The notes: generated from the letters alone by a model not told the origin. A stretch of DNA of 33,127 nucleotides from Acidimangrovimonas sp. (GCA_030147905.1 JASBUM010000412.1:1-33127), one strand, 5' to 3'. Shown: positions 8,883 through 17,318, counted from the stretch's first letter. Program-made: numbers and translations.

Positions 8883-8941
8883 GGGCCGGCGGGGATCGGG
8901 CCGGCGGGGATCGGGTCGGGGGGCACGGGCTGGCGGGGATC
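8883..8941. repeat. 15-bp tandem repeat just beyond the quiC-like stop codon
   Basis: GGGCCGGCGGGGATC is present at 8883-8897 and 8898-8912, a degenerate 14-bp copy follows at 8913-8926, and GGGCTGGCGGGGATC at 8927-8941. It begins 10 bp after the quiC-like stop on the opposite strand. It is probably slippage-derived. Confidence 0.8.
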
Positions 8942-8951
8942 GGGGCGCAGC

Positions 8952-10961
8952 CTAGCCGCGCGGGATGCCCTTGCCACGCATGAGCCGTTTCTGCGCGGCG
9001 ATCCGGAAGGGCGCGTTCGCCGCGCCGTATCCGTCGTAGCCGCCGCGGCGCTCGACGATCTCGAAGAACATGCCGCCCGCGAAGGGGCGCGAATAGAGCT
9101 GGAAGAACTCGCCCTCGTCCACGCGATCATAGAGGATGTTCAGTCGCTGCATCCGTTCCAGAAGCGGCGCGGGCGTGCCGAAGCGCGCGGCGAGATCGGC
9201 ATAGTAATTGGCCGGCATCGGCAGCGCGGCGAAACCGCGTTCCTCCAGCGCGGCGGCGGTGGCGAAGATGTCGCGGCTTTCGAAGCCGACGTGCTGGACC
9301 GGCGCGCCGAAGCTTTCGGACAGGAAGGCGCCAGCCACCGTGCGATGGGTCTCGGCCCCGTTCAGGGTTATGCGCAGCCCGCCGCCCTCGGCCCGAAGCG
9401 CCTGACTGCGCACAAGGCCGTCGGGGTCGGTCACATCGACCATCGGCGCCTTTTCCATCCGGAACAGCGCGGTGTGGAACAGCGACCAGCTCAGCATTTC
9501 GTCATGTGTCATGGTCTGGGCGATGTGATCCACCCGCAGCAGGCCGGCGCCGGCATGGTCCGCATCGGCATCTTCCGCCCCCGCCGCGGTCTCACCCCCG
9601 GCCGGCGCCCGCCCCCCGCCGGATCCCGCGCCGGCTCCCGCGCCGGCTCCCGCCGCGGCGGGACGGCCGTCGGCGGGGCTGTCCCCCGCCACCGCGGCGA
9701 ATTCGGTGCGCCAGACAGTCGAGAGCGCATCCGAGCCGTCGAGGAAATGCAGCACGCTTCCCCCCAGCCCGCGGATCGCCGGAATGTCGACCTGACCGGG
9801 GCTGAGCGGCTGCGCGAAAGGCTCGGCACCAAGGGCGGTGGCGCGCGCGACGGTCTCGCGCGCCGAGCCGACCGACAGGCCGATGTCGCAGATGTTGGTG
9901 CCGTGGACATTGTAGGCACTGGCGGCGAAATCCCCCGTCTCCTCGTTGATCAGCACCCGGATCTCGCCCTGCCGCCAGAGGCCGAGCCGCTTCGTCCGGT
10001 GCCGGCCGGCGCGGACAAAGCCGAGGCTGCGCAACAGGGCGCGCAACACCTCGGCCTCCTCGCCGCGGGCCGCGAATTCGAGAAAGGCGGTGCCCTCGAC
10101 CCGCACCCGGTCGGGCATCGGCGGCAGATCGAGCGCAAGGCCCGGCTCCTGCCGGCGCACCGCATCCATCAGGTTCATGAGCGCGCGGTAGCCATCCTGC
10201 GCGATACCGCGCGGCCGCCCGGCGCGGAACTGGTCGTTGAAGATCTCGAGACTGACCGGCCCGCCGTAGCCCGTGGCCATGACCGCCCGCATGAAGGCGG
10301 TGACATCCAGATCGCCCTCTCCCGGCATGTTGCGGAAATGGCGCGACCAGTAAAGCAGGTCCATCTCGATCAGCGGCGCGTCGGCGAGCTGTACGAAGAA
10401 GATGCGATCGCCCGGAATACGCCGGATCGTATCGGGGTCGATGCCGCGGCCGAGCGTGTGGAAGCTGTCGAGGATCAGCCCGATTGCCGGGTGATCGGCG
10501 CGGCGCACGATCTCCCACGCGTCGCGGTGATCGGCGACATGCCGACCCCAGGCCAGGGCCTCGTAGCCCACGCGCAGGCCCCGCGCCGCGGCACGCCCGC
10601 CCAACTCGTGAAAGTCGGCCGCCGCGCGGTCGATGCCGCCAAGCGCGCGCGGATGCACCGAGGAACAGAAAAGCGCCAGTTCGCAGCCCAGTTCCTGCAT
10701 CACGTCGAACTTGCGTTCGGCGCGGTCGAAGGCCCGGGCGCGGTCCGGCTCGGGCAGGCCCTCGAAATCGCGAAAGGGCTGGAAAAGCGAAATCTCCAGC
10801 CCGTGATCGCGCACCGCCCGCCCGATCTCGCGCGCGCCGCGCTCGTCGGTGACGAAATCCTGCTCGAAGATCTCGATGCCGTCGAAGCCGGCGGCGGCGA
10901 TCGCCTCGAGCTTCTCGGCCAGCGTGCCCGGCACGGTAACGGTGGCGATCGCGGTCTTCAC
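8952..10961 (-). CDS. quiC: Two-domain 3-dehydroshikimate dehydratase (QuiC1-like, HPPD-like C-terminus)
   Basis: This 669-aa protein converts 3-dehydroshikimate to protocatechuate, feeding the beta-ketoadipate pathway. Residues 1-270 form a sugar-phosphate-isomerase-like TIM barrel with putative metal ligands E134 (VGYEALAW), D165 (LILDSFHT), Q191 (FFVQLADAP) and E239 (SLEIFNDQ), the E-D-Q-E set of bacterial 3-dehydroshikimate dehydratases. Residues from about 285 form a 4-hydroxyphenylpyruvate-dioxygenase-like VOC region that keeps an H-H-E metal triad (VDHIAQ, VQHVGF, FFEIVER). This is the architecture of Pseudomonas QuiC1. An Ala/Gly-rich linker at about residues 434-470 separates the VOC halves and looks like an expansion. 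The start overlaps the stop of the dehydrogenase gene, and it is the last gene of the operon. Confidence 0.9.
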   Translation of the reverse strand: MKTAIATVTVPGTLAEKLEAIAAAGFDGIEIFEQDFVTDERGAREIGRAVRDHGLEISLFQPFRDFEGLPEPDRARAFDRAERKFDVMQELGCELALFCSSVHPRALGGIDRAAADFHELGGRAAARGLRVGYEALAWGRHVADHRDAWEIVRRADHPAIGLILDSFHTLGRGIDPDTIRRIPGDRIFFVQLADAPLIEMDLLYWSRHFRNMPGEGDLDVTAFMRAVMATGYGGPVSLEIFNDQFRAGRPRGIAQDGYRALMNLMDAVRRQEPGLALDLPPMPDRVRVEGTAFLEFAARGEEAEVLRALLRSLGFVRAGRHRTKRLGLWRQGEIRVLINEETGDFAASAYNVHGTNICDIGLSVGSARETVARATALGAEPFAQPLSPGQVDIPAIRGLGGSVLHFLDGSDALSTVWRTEFAAVAGDSPADGRPAAAGAGAGAGAGSGGGRAPAGGETAAGAEDADADHAGAGLLRVDHIAQTMTHDEMLSWSLFHTALFRMEKAPMVDVTDPDGLVRSQALRAEGGGLRITLNGAETHRTVAGAFLSESFGAPVQHVGFESRDIFATAAALEERGFAALPMPANYYADLAARFGTPAPLLERMQRLNILYDRVDEGEFFQLYSRPFAGGMFFEIVERRGGYDGYGAANAPFRIAAQKRLMRGKGIPRG

Positions 10962-11803
10962 GGCGCATCCTCCCCGCCAAGCAGCGCCGCGCGCAGCCGG
11001 GTCTCGTCGACGTCAAGGCCGGAAAACAGCTTCCATGCATGGACGCCCTGGTAGAAGAACAGCTCCCACCCCGAGATCAGCGCCAGCCCCTGCGCCGCCG
11101 CATCCGCCAGAAAGCGCGTGTCGGCCGGCGTATAGACCGCGTCGAAGGCCCATTCCGCGCCCTCCATCGCCGCCGCGGGCAGCACCGTGCCGTCATGGCC
11201 GTCCATCCCGACGGGCGTGCAGTTGATGACGCCCGCCGCCCCGCGGGCAGCCCGCGCGCCGTCGATCCAGATGCTGACCGAAAGATCGGGCGCGGCGCGA
11301 CCCACGGCCTCGGCCAGCGCCTCGGCGCGGGCGGGTTCGCGATCGACCAGCCGGATCTCGCGCACGCCCAGCCCCAGCAGGCCGAAAGCCACGGCGCGGC
11401 CGACCCCGCCGGTGCCGATCATCGTCACCACCCCCGGCGCCGCATGGCCGCGCACGCCGCGATAGGCCGCCATGAAGCCGGTGTAGTCGGTGTTCAGCCC
11501 GACCGCGCCATCGGCCTCGAACAGCACCGTATTGACCGAACCCATCGCCCGCACCAGCGGATCGTCGACGCGCAAGAGCGCCACCACGCGTTCCTTGTAG
11601 GGATAGGTGATGTTCAGCCCGCGATAGCCACCGTCACGGGCCTCGGCGAAGACCTGCGTGTGATCGGCGCCGATCTCGTGCGGCACGAGGCAGTCGTAGC
11701 GCACCGTGGTCCCGTGCTGCGCGCCGGCAAGCCGGTGCAGCCGCGGCGATTGGGTGCGGGCGATGTTGTCGCCGATAAGGCCAAGGCGAAGCTGCGCCGT
11801 CAT
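10958..11803 (-). CDS. Shikimate/quinate dehydrogenase (AroE/YdiB family)
   Basis: This 281-aa enzyme interconverts shikimate (or quinate) and the 3-dehydro compound. The N-terminal substrate domain has SPRLHRLAG, the catalytic Lys in LNITYPYKE (the family usually has NVTxPxK) and the Asp of LNTDYTG. The Rossmann motif is GTGGVGRAVAFGLL. The strand after it ends IRLVDREPARA: an acidic residue where biosynthetic AroE has an NRT/S-type NADP pocket. That suggests NAD+ use and a catabolic role, in line with the neighbouring dehydratase. Both ends overlap neighbours by 4 bp. A biosynthetic aroE is less likely in this context. Confidence 0.88.
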   Translation of the reverse strand: MTAQLRLGLIGDNIARTQSPRLHRLAGAQHGTTVRYDCLVPHEIGADHTQVFAEARDGGYRGLNITYPYKERVVALLRVDDPLVRAMGSVNTVLFEADGAVGLNTDYTGFMAAYRGVRGHAAPGVVTMIGTGGVGRAVAFGLLGLGVREIRLVDREPARAEALAEAVGRAAPDLSVSIWIDGARAARGAAGVINCTPVGMDGHDGTVLPAAAMEGAEWAFDAVYTPADTRFLADAAAQGLALISGWELFFYQGVHAWKLFSGLDVDETRLRAALLGGEDAP

Positions 11804-12861
11804 GGGGCTGTTCCTTCCGGTTGTGCGCCCGTGCCGCCGCGGGCCACCGCCTCGACCACGGCGACCGAGGCGGCGCCGTCGCGCGCATCGACCAGCGGTT
11901 CGGCCCGCCCGCGGATGACATCGGCGAAATGATCGAGCTGCCGCGCCAGCGGGTCGGCATCCTCGAACGGCAGGCGGCGCGCGGCGATGGGCGCATGCCA
12001 GTCCCGCGCGCCGTCATGCGTCCAGAGCATGAGCGTGGGGATCTCCAGCGCGCCGTGGGTGCCCGAGATTGTCATGCAGCCCTGCCCGGTGGCGGGATAG
12101 GCCGGGTTCTCGGCCGCGGTCAGCTCCCAGCTCCATGGCGCGGCCGCCGCGTCCGAGATGACGATCGTGCCGAGCGCGCCCGAGGCGAAGCGCAGGATCA
12201 CCGCCGCGCCGTCCTCGACCGCGAAGCCGCGCACCGCATGCGAGGTCATGGCCTGCACCGCCGTCACCTCGCCAAGGAGGTGGCGCAGCATGTCGACCTC
12301 GTGGATCAGGTTGGTCAGGATCGGGCCGGCGCCGGGCCGGCGGCGCCACTCGGGTTCGAAATAGCCGTCGGGCTTGCACAACAGGACCGAGGCCTGGACC
12401 GCCACCACCTGCCCGAGCATTCCCGCCTCGATCGCGGCGCGCGCGGCGGCGACGCGCGGATTGTGGCGCCGGTGGTGGCCGACCAGCACCGCAACGCCCG
12501 CCGCCTCGGCCGCTTCGGCAAGCGCCAGCGCCCCGGCGCTGTCGGCCGCCAGCGGCTTCTCGATCAGGACCGGCAGGCCGCGGCGGATGCAGTCCAGCCC
12601 CTGCTCGACATGCAATTGCGTGGGCGTGGCCAGCACGACGCCCTCGGTCCCGGCCGGCAGATCCCGCAGGTCCGCACGGTGGGGCACCCCCAGCCCGGCC
12701 GCGAAATCCGCCGCCCCGGGCGCCGGGTCGACGACCGCGGCAAGCCGCCCGGCGCGGGCCAGGAGCCGTGCATGGCTGCGCCCGATCAGGCCCGCGCCGA
12801 CAACGGCGATGGCGGGGGATGCAGCGTCCGGCGCGGCCGCCGGATTGCGCTCATTCGCCAT
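11800..12861 (-). CDS. Gfo/Idh/MocA-family NAD(P)-dependent oxidoreductase
   Basis: This 353-aa protein has an N-terminal Rossmann fold starting AIAVVGAGLIGRSHARLLARAG, the EKPLA motif in VLIEKPLAADSAGALALAEAA (its Lys is catalytic in the family), and a C-terminal alpha/beta substrate domain with NLIHEVDMLRHLLGE. It likely oxidises a hydroxyl of a cyclitol or sugar-like acid. Within this operon a plausible job is the first oxidation of quinate, shikimate or a related cyclohexane carboxylate, but the family is too broad to say. An AGGAGG site lies inside the end of tctA, and the two genes are 4 bp apart. Confidence 0.85.
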   Translation of the reverse strand: MANERNPAAAPDAASPAIAVVGAGLIGRSHARLLARAGRLAAVVDPAPGAADFAAGLGVPHRADLRDLPAGTEGVVLATPTQLHVEQGLDCIRRGLPVLIEKPLAADSAGALALAEAAEAAGVAVLVGHHRRHNPRVAAARAAIEAGMLGQVVAVQASVLLCKPDGYFEPEWRRRPGAGPILTNLIHEVDMLRHLLGEVTAVQAMTSHAVRGFAVEDGAAVILRFASGALGTIVISDAAAAPWSWELTAAENPAYPATGQGCMTISGTHGALEIPTLMLWTHDGARDWHAPIAARRLPFEDADPLARQLDHFADVIRGRAEPLVDARDGAASVAVVEAVARGGTGAQPEGTAP

Positions 12862-12865
12862 CGGG

Positions 12866-14377
12866 TCAGGCCTCCTGCCGGCGCGCGAACAGCCGTGCCT
12901 TGGCGCGGGTCCAGAGCGGGGTTTGCGACACGAAGATCATGATGACCGCCAGCAACAGCACCGTCGAGAGCGGGCTGGTGAAGATGCCGTGGAAGAACCG
13001 GCCCAGATCGCCCCGTTCGGAAATGATCGCACGCCGCCAGTTGTCGTCAAGCAGGCGCGACAGGATGACGCCAAGGATGACCGGCCCCAGCGGATAGCCG
13101 TAGTGGCGCATCATGTAGCCGAAAACGCCGAAGCCGAGCATCCAGTAGACATCGGTGATCGAGTTGTTGACCGCATAGGCGCCGACGATCGACAGGAGCA
13201 TGATCAGCGGGATCAGCACCGGCCGCGGCATCGCCACGATCCTGGTGAAAAGCTTGATCCCCGTCAGCCCGAACAGCAGCATGAAGAAATTCGCCGTCAC
13301 CAGCGCCCCGACGATGAACCAGAACATCTGCGGCTGCTCCACCATCAGCATCGGACCGGGGTTCAGCCCGTGGATGTAGAGCGCGCCGATCATGATCGCG
13401 GTCACCGCATCGCCCGGAATGCCCAGCGTCATCATCGGGATGAAGGCGCCGCCCACCGCCGCGTTATTGGCGGTCTCGGGTGCCACCAGCCCCTCGATCG
13501 CGCCCTGTCCGAAGGGGCGGGTGGGCTTTTTCGTCACCCGCTTGGCGTGGTCATAGGCCATCAGCGCGGCGATGTCGCCACCGGTTCCCGGCAGCGCCCC
13601 GATGATGACCCCGATGGTCGAGGTCTGCAGCGACAGCGGCAGGTGGCGCCGGATCGTCGCCCACGAGGGCACGATGCGGGTGATCTTCTGCTTGATCGCG
13701 GGCTGGTCGACATGGTGCAGCTGCAACAGCGCCTCGGAGACGCCGAACATGCCGATCATCACCGCGATGAAGGAGATCCCGCTATCCATCATCGGGATGT
13801 TGAAGGTGAACCGTTCGGCGAAGGTCAGCGGATCGCGGCCGACCGCGCCGATGGCGATCCCGAGCGCACCGGCGAAGATGCCCTTGACCAGGCTGCCCTG
13901 CGACAGCGAACCGACCAGCAGGATGCCCAGCACCGCCAGAAGCATGTAGTCGCGCGGCTGGAACTTCAGCGCGAATGCCGAGACCCACGGCGCCGCCAGC
14001 GCCAGAACCGCGATGCCGACAAAGCCGCCGAAGAATGACATCGTCGTGGTGATCCCGATCGCCGTGCCCGCCTCGCCGCGTTGCGCCATCGGATAGCCGT
14101 CCATCGCCGTCGCGATCGCCGCCGGCGCGCCGGGGATGTTCAGCAAGATCGCCGTGCGCGATCCGCCATAGACCCCGCCCATGTAGATGCCGACCATCAG
14201 CGCCAGCGCCGGATAGACGTTCCACGAGAAGGTGAAGGAGATCAGGATCGACACCGCCATGGTGACCGACAGCCCCGGAATGGCGCCGACATAGACGCCG
14301 GCAAAGGTGCCGAGCGCGACCAGCAGCAGAAGCTGCGGATGGGTGAAGACGGTGAGAAAGGCCAGAAGCTGTTCCAT
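12866..14377 (-). CDS. tctA: TTT transporter large membrane subunit TctA
   Basis: This 503-aa integral membrane protein is the large subunit of a secondary, binding-protein-dependent tripartite tricarboxylate transporter. Family features visible are ALGTFAGVYVGAIPGLSVTMAV near the N-terminus, the following MVGIYMGGVYGGSRTAILLNIPGAPAA, and GALPGTGGDIAALMAYDHAKR in the middle. I use the ATG at 14377 (MEQLLAF) because it overlaps the tctB stop as TGATG; the frame is open further upstream only as tctB antiframe. The substrate is presumably the aromatic-precursor acid handled by the downstream enzymes rather than a tricarboxylate. Confidence 0.93.
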   Translation of the reverse strand: MEQLLAFLTVFTHPQLLLLVALGTFAGVYVGAIPGLSVTMAVSILISFTFSWNVYPALALMVGIYMGGVYGGSRTAILLNIPGAPAAIATAMDGYPMAQRGEAGTAIGITTTMSFFGGFVGIAVLALAAPWVSAFALKFQPRDYMLLAVLGILLVGSLSQGSLVKGIFAGALGIAIGAVGRDPLTFAERFTFNIPMMDSGISFIAVMIGMFGVSEALLQLHHVDQPAIKQKITRIVPSWATIRRHLPLSLQTSTIGVIIGALPGTGGDIAALMAYDHAKRVTKKPTRPFGQGAIEGLVAPETANNAAVGGAFIPMMTLGIPGDAVTAIMIGALYIHGLNPGPMLMVEQPQMFWFIVGALVTANFFMLLFGLTGIKLFTRIVAMPRPVLIPLIMLLSIVGAYAVNNSITDVYWMLGFGVFGYMMRHYGYPLGPVILGVILSRLLDDNWRRAIISERGDLGRFFHGIFTSPLSTVLLLAVIMIFVSQTPLWTRAKARLFARRQEA

Positions 14378-14961
14378 CACGCGGCCCCCCCGCCGAAGAA
14401 CCCGCCCAGGGCGTTGCGCAGCATCTGGACGAACTCGGCCTCGGGCACGATGCCCTCGGGCATCAGCACCGTGAAGACGATGCGGAAGACAAGCCAGACC
14501 ATCAGCAGGCTGAAGGCCGCCACCCCCAGGGTGAGACCCCAGTTGCGCCGCCACAGGACCTTCATCGCCACCACGAGAAACAGCGCCGAGGTCGGCAGGA
14601 AGCCGAGCGGCTCGAGCAGGATGCCGTAGCCTGCCAGCATCAGGACGAACAGAAGCACGTTGCCGGGCAGGATGTCACGGCGGAAGCTTTCGCCCGCCAC
14701 CGTCGGCAGCCGCAGCGTGCGCAGCAGAACGATCAGCGCCACCAGCGCCATGACGAAGGTGGTCGCCATCGGGATCGCGCCGGGCGATGACAGGGCGCTG
14801 AAACCCGAGATTCCGTAGGCGCTCCACAGCAGGCCCAGGCTCGCCAGGAACAGGAAGACGGCAAAGCCGGCCTCGCCCGGGCGCCTTTGGTTTTCGTAAC
14901 CGCCCGGCGCGGAATCGGACGTTCCGTCGTGGTGGTCTGTTTCGATATGGGTCGACATCAA
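14377..14961 (-). CDS. tctB: TTT transporter small membrane subunit TctB
   Basis: This 194-aa protein has a hydrophilic N-terminus of about 27 residues followed by hydrophobic helices (FAVFLFLASLGLLWSAYGI; MATTFVMALVALIVLL; NVLLFVLMLAGYGILLEPLGFLPTSALFLVVAMKVL; LGVAAFSLLMVWLVFRIVFTVLM). This matches TctB in size and topology. It is a partner of TctA in the inner membrane. The stop overlaps the tctA start by one base, and 119 bp with hairpins separate it from tctC. Confidence 0.9.
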   Translation of the reverse strand: MMSTHIETDHHDGTSDSAPGGYENQRRPGEAGFAVFLFLASLGLLWSAYGISGFSALSSPGAIPMATTFVMALVALIVLLRTLRLPTVAGESFRRDILPGNVLLFVLMLAGYGILLEPLGFLPTSALFLVVAMKVLWRRNWGLTLGVAAFSLLMVWLVFRIVFTVLMPEGIVPEAEFVQMLRNALGGFFGGGAA

Positions 14962-14998
14962 TTCCTCCCTCGGGCCACCGGCCGGCCCGTCACGCGCG

Positions 14999-15029
14999 GA
15001 CGCCGCGCCTCGTTGCGAAGCGCGGCGTC
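14999..15029 (-). terminator. Hairpin between tctC and tctB
   Basis: GACGCCGCGC (14999-15008) and GCGCGGCGTC (15020-15029) form a perfect 10-bp stem with an 11-base loop, downstream of tctC in its reading direction. There is no T-tract. It probably uncouples the level of the binding protein from the membrane subunits, as in the first transporter of this window. Confidence 0.5.
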
Positions 15030-15080
15030 ATCGGGCCGTCACAGCCGGCCCTCATCGCCGGCGGGCGGCCGCGGCGCCCC

Positions 15081-16085
15081 TCACTTGGCGGGCTTGGCGA
15101 TTCCGAACTTGGCGGGCGAGGTCTTGGTCAGCCCCGCGTCGTTGAGCAGCCAGGTCGTGTTCTCCTGCCACTTGGTCAGGAACGTCTGCGCCTTCTGGCC
15201 CGAGATGTTCATGATCGTGTAGCCGCGCCCGTCCATCAGCTTGACGAAATCCGGGCTCTCGGCGCCCTTGCGGTAGGCTGCCGACAGTTTCGCGACGATG
15301 TCGGCCGGCGTGCCCTTCCTGACGAAGACGCCGAAGAACGGACCCCAGGGCAGGTATTGCGCGTATTTCGCGTTGAACGAGGTGATCGTCGGCACCTTCG
15401 GCAGGATCGCGTTGGGCTCTTTCTCGAAGATCGCCAGCGGCTTCATCTTGCCGGCACGGATCCCCTCGATCGCCGCACCGAGGACCGCCGGCATCACGTC
15501 GATCGCGCCCCCCTGAAGCGCGGTCAGCGCCGGGCCGTCGCCGTCATAGGGCACCTTGATGACATCGAGCTTGCCCTCGACGGTGTTCATCATCGCCGTC
15601 ACCACCGACGGCAGGCCGCCCGGCCCCGTCGCCCCGATGCGCAGCGCGCCCGGATGCTTCCTGATATAGGCGATCATCCCCTCGTAGTCGTTGAAGGGCA
15701 CCCCGGGGCGCGCCACCAGAACCGCGGTGCCGCGGGCCAGGATGTCCACCGGGACGAAATCGCCGTAATCCTTTCGCCCCAGCCCCATCACCTTGTAGAG
15801 AAGCGGGTTTTCCGCCCCCATCAGCAGGGTGTAGCCGTTGGCGGGCTTGCCCGCGACGTGGTTGAGGGCGATCGCGCCGACGCCGCCGGTCATGTTCTTC
15901 ATCACCACCGTGCCGCCAAGCACCTTCTCGGCATGGGGCGTCACCGAACGCATCACCGTGTCGGTCGACCCGCCCGCGCCCCACTGGATGACCCCCTGGA
16001 TTTCCTTCGTCGGATACCCCTGCGCCTGGGCGCCGGCGCTTCCCAGTACCAGCGCCGCGATGGCGCCGACAAACAAGCCTTTCAT
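15081..16085 (-). CDS. tctC: TTT transporter periplasmic solute-binding protein TctC
   Basis: This 334-aa extracytoplasmic receptor of the Bug/TctC family has a signal peptide MKGLFVGAIAALVLGSAGAQA with cleavage near residue 21. YPTKEIQGVIQWGAGGSTDT is the usual first strand and ligand loop, followed by VVMKNMTGGVGAIALNHVAG. A GGAGG site lies before the ATG at 16085; the longer open frame upstream lacks this support and would bury the signal peptide. It binds the substrate and delivers it to TctA/TctB. The upstream region contains a palindrome attributed here to the adjacent LysR protein. Confidence 0.93.
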   Translation of the reverse strand: MKGLFVGAIAALVLGSAGAQAQGYPTKEIQGVIQWGAGGSTDTVMRSVTPHAEKVLGGTVVMKNMTGGVGAIALNHVAGKPANGYTLLMGAENPLLYKVMGLGRKDYGDFVPVDILARGTAVLVARPGVPFNDYEGMIAYIRKHPGALRIGATGPGGLPSVVTAMMNTVEGKLDVIKVPYDGDGPALTALQGGAIDVMPAVLGAAIEGIRAGKMKPLAIFEKEPNAILPKVPTITSFNAKYAQYLPWGPFFGVFVRKGTPADIVAKLSAAYRKGAESPDFVKLMDGRGYTIMNISGQKAQTFLTKWQENTTWLLNDAGLTKTSPAKFGIAKPAK

Positions 16086-16190
16086 CGTGATCCTCCCAAG
16101 TTCGAATCGGGCCGGCAGGACCTGCCGTTCCGCTGGGAAGGGAATGTGCCCCGGGGCGGAGATAACGTAAAATATCAAATTCCACTATCA

Positions 16191-16207
16191 ATTAACTTCA
16201 TGTTAAT
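16191..16207. promoter_or_regulatory. LysR-type T-N11-A palindrome upstream of tctC
   Basis: ATTAAC-TTCAT-GTTAAT is a perfect 6-bp inverted repeat that contains TAAC-N5-GTTA (16193-16205), a T-N11-A box. It is centred about 114 bp upstream of the tctC ATG and overlaps the lysR stop codon. The same TAAC-N5-GTTA core occurs in the lysR/flavoprotein gap, which supports a common regulator. Confidence 0.6.
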
Positions 16208-17130
16208 TGCCGGCTCGGCAGCGCGGTCCAGTGGCGGCCGGCCTCGGTCAGCTCCTTGCGGAACTGGCGGATGCCGAATTCGGCGAAATTCGAAAGGCTG
16301 CGCCCCTTCTTCGTCGCGACATAGATGGTGATCGGAACCTCTTCCACCAGCGGCCGGCGCACGAGGCCGGGCATGTAGACCTCGGCCACCGAGAACTCGT
16401 CGATCAGCGCGACCCCCAGCCCGTGGCGCACCAGGCTCACCACGGTCTGCGCGAACCGCCCGCGCATCGAATGATCGAGCGTGAGCCCGGCATCGCGGAA
16501 GGGCCGCGCGACGATCGCGCCATAGGGATCGGCGGGATCGACGCCGATCACCGGCTCGCGCGCGAGATCGCGGACCGAGACCACCTCGCGCTCGGCCAGC
16601 GGATGGCCCTCGGGCAGGATCGCGATGATCTTGCCGTGGGCAAGCGGCTCGTTCTCGATGCCGGGATTGCGCACGGGCGAACTCATGATGACGAATTCTC
16701 CCCGTTCGAGCAGCAGGTAATCGGTCGTCTCCTCGATCTTCAGGATGTTGAGATCGATGAACAGGTCGGGGTATCGCGCGCGCATCGTGCGGATCGCCCG
16801 TGCCGCGATGAACTGCGCCACCGAAGGCGCCGAGGCGAAGGCCAGCCGCACCGCCTCGCCCTTGCGCAGGGATTCGAGCGCGACGGAAAGGTTCTCGACA
16901 CCCTTGTAGACCTCGCGGATCTGGTCGAAGACCGGACCCGCCTCGACCGAGGGAACGAAAAGCCCCGCGCGTCGTTCGAACAGGCGGATGCCCAGCGATT
17001 CCTCGGTATGCTTGACCAGCCGGCTGATGCCCGGCGCCGAGACGCCCAGGTGATCCGCCGCCCCGCTGATCGTGCCGCGCAGCATGACCGCGCGGATCAC
17101 TTCAACCTGCCGAAGCGTGATCTCCTTCAT
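16198..17130 (-). CDS. LysR-family transcriptional regulator of the shikimate/TTT operon
   Basis: This 310-aa regulator has an N-terminal HTH (residues 1-60: ITLRQVEVIRAVMLRGTISG, then AADHLGVSAPGISRLVKHTEESLGIRLFER) and a C-terminal periplasmic-binding-like co-inducer domain from about residue 90. I selected the ATG at 17130, preceded by a purine-rich GGGGGGAGAAG, over the 62-codon longer frame, because LysR proteins begin just before this HTH. It sits directly upstream of tctC in the same direction and diverges from the flavoprotein gene, the usual LysR layout. The inducer is probably the transported acid or its dehydro product. Confidence 0.92.
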   Translation of the reverse strand: MKEITLRQVEVIRAVMLRGTISGAADHLGVSAPGISRLVKHTEESLGIRLFERRAGLFVPSVEAGPVFDQIREVYKGVENLSVALESLRKGEAVRLAFASAPSVAQFIAARAIRTMRARYPDLFIDLNILKIEETTDYLLLERGEFVIMSSPVRNPGIENEPLAHGKIIAILPEGHPLAEREVVSVRDLAREPVIGVDPADPYGAIVARPFRDAGLTLDHSMRGRFAQTVVSLVRHGLGVALIDEFSVAEVYMPGLVRRPLVEEVPITIYVATKKGRSLSNFAEFGIRQFRKELTEAGRHWTALPSRQLT

Positions 17131-17229
17131 CGCGCTCTTCTCCCCCCCGATCGACGACAGGGCGGACGGCGCGCGCCTGCGGCCCTTGCGGCCCCCGCGG
17201 GCGCTGCGAACCCGCCCCGCGGCCCATGA

Positions 17230-17273
17230 TAACATCGCGTTACGATTGCGCAGGATTCTGTAATTGACGTTAC
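17230..17273. promoter_or_regulatory. Divergent lysR/flavoprotein control region with T-N11-A site
   Basis: TAAC-ATCGC-GTTA (17230-17242) is a T-N11-A palindrome with the same half-sites as the site upstream of tctC. A second, related palindrome GTAA-TTGACG-TTAC lies at 17260-17273, about three helical turns away. Both sit between the divergent starts at 17130 and 17319, where LysR proteins commonly bind to autoregulate and to activate the divergent gene. Confidence 0.6.
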
Positions 17274-17318
17274 GCGCAGCCCTGCCGAAGGTCCATCCCG
17301 AATTCGGGAGGGGCATGA

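Larger units (their letters stand above)
8585..8951. other. Convergent intergenic region, GC-rich, with tandem repeats
   Basis: This 367-bp gap separates the ends of the dehydrogenase and quiC-like genes. No credible gene is seen; open frames here are Arg/Pro/Ala-rich shadows. It holds an 18-bp-period duplication, a 15-bp tandem repeat and a GC palindrome at 8765-8783 followed by TTTCC that might end + strand transcription. Confidence 0.6.

Noticed and set aside
8709..11054. 781-codon + frame over the dehydratase and dehydrogenase genes
   Set aside because: It is antisense to two well-supported genes, and its translation is rich in Arg, Gln and His with no domain.
12374..14038. 554-codon + frame over tctA
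   Set aside because: Low-complexity translation antisense to a clear TctA; no independent evidence of coding.
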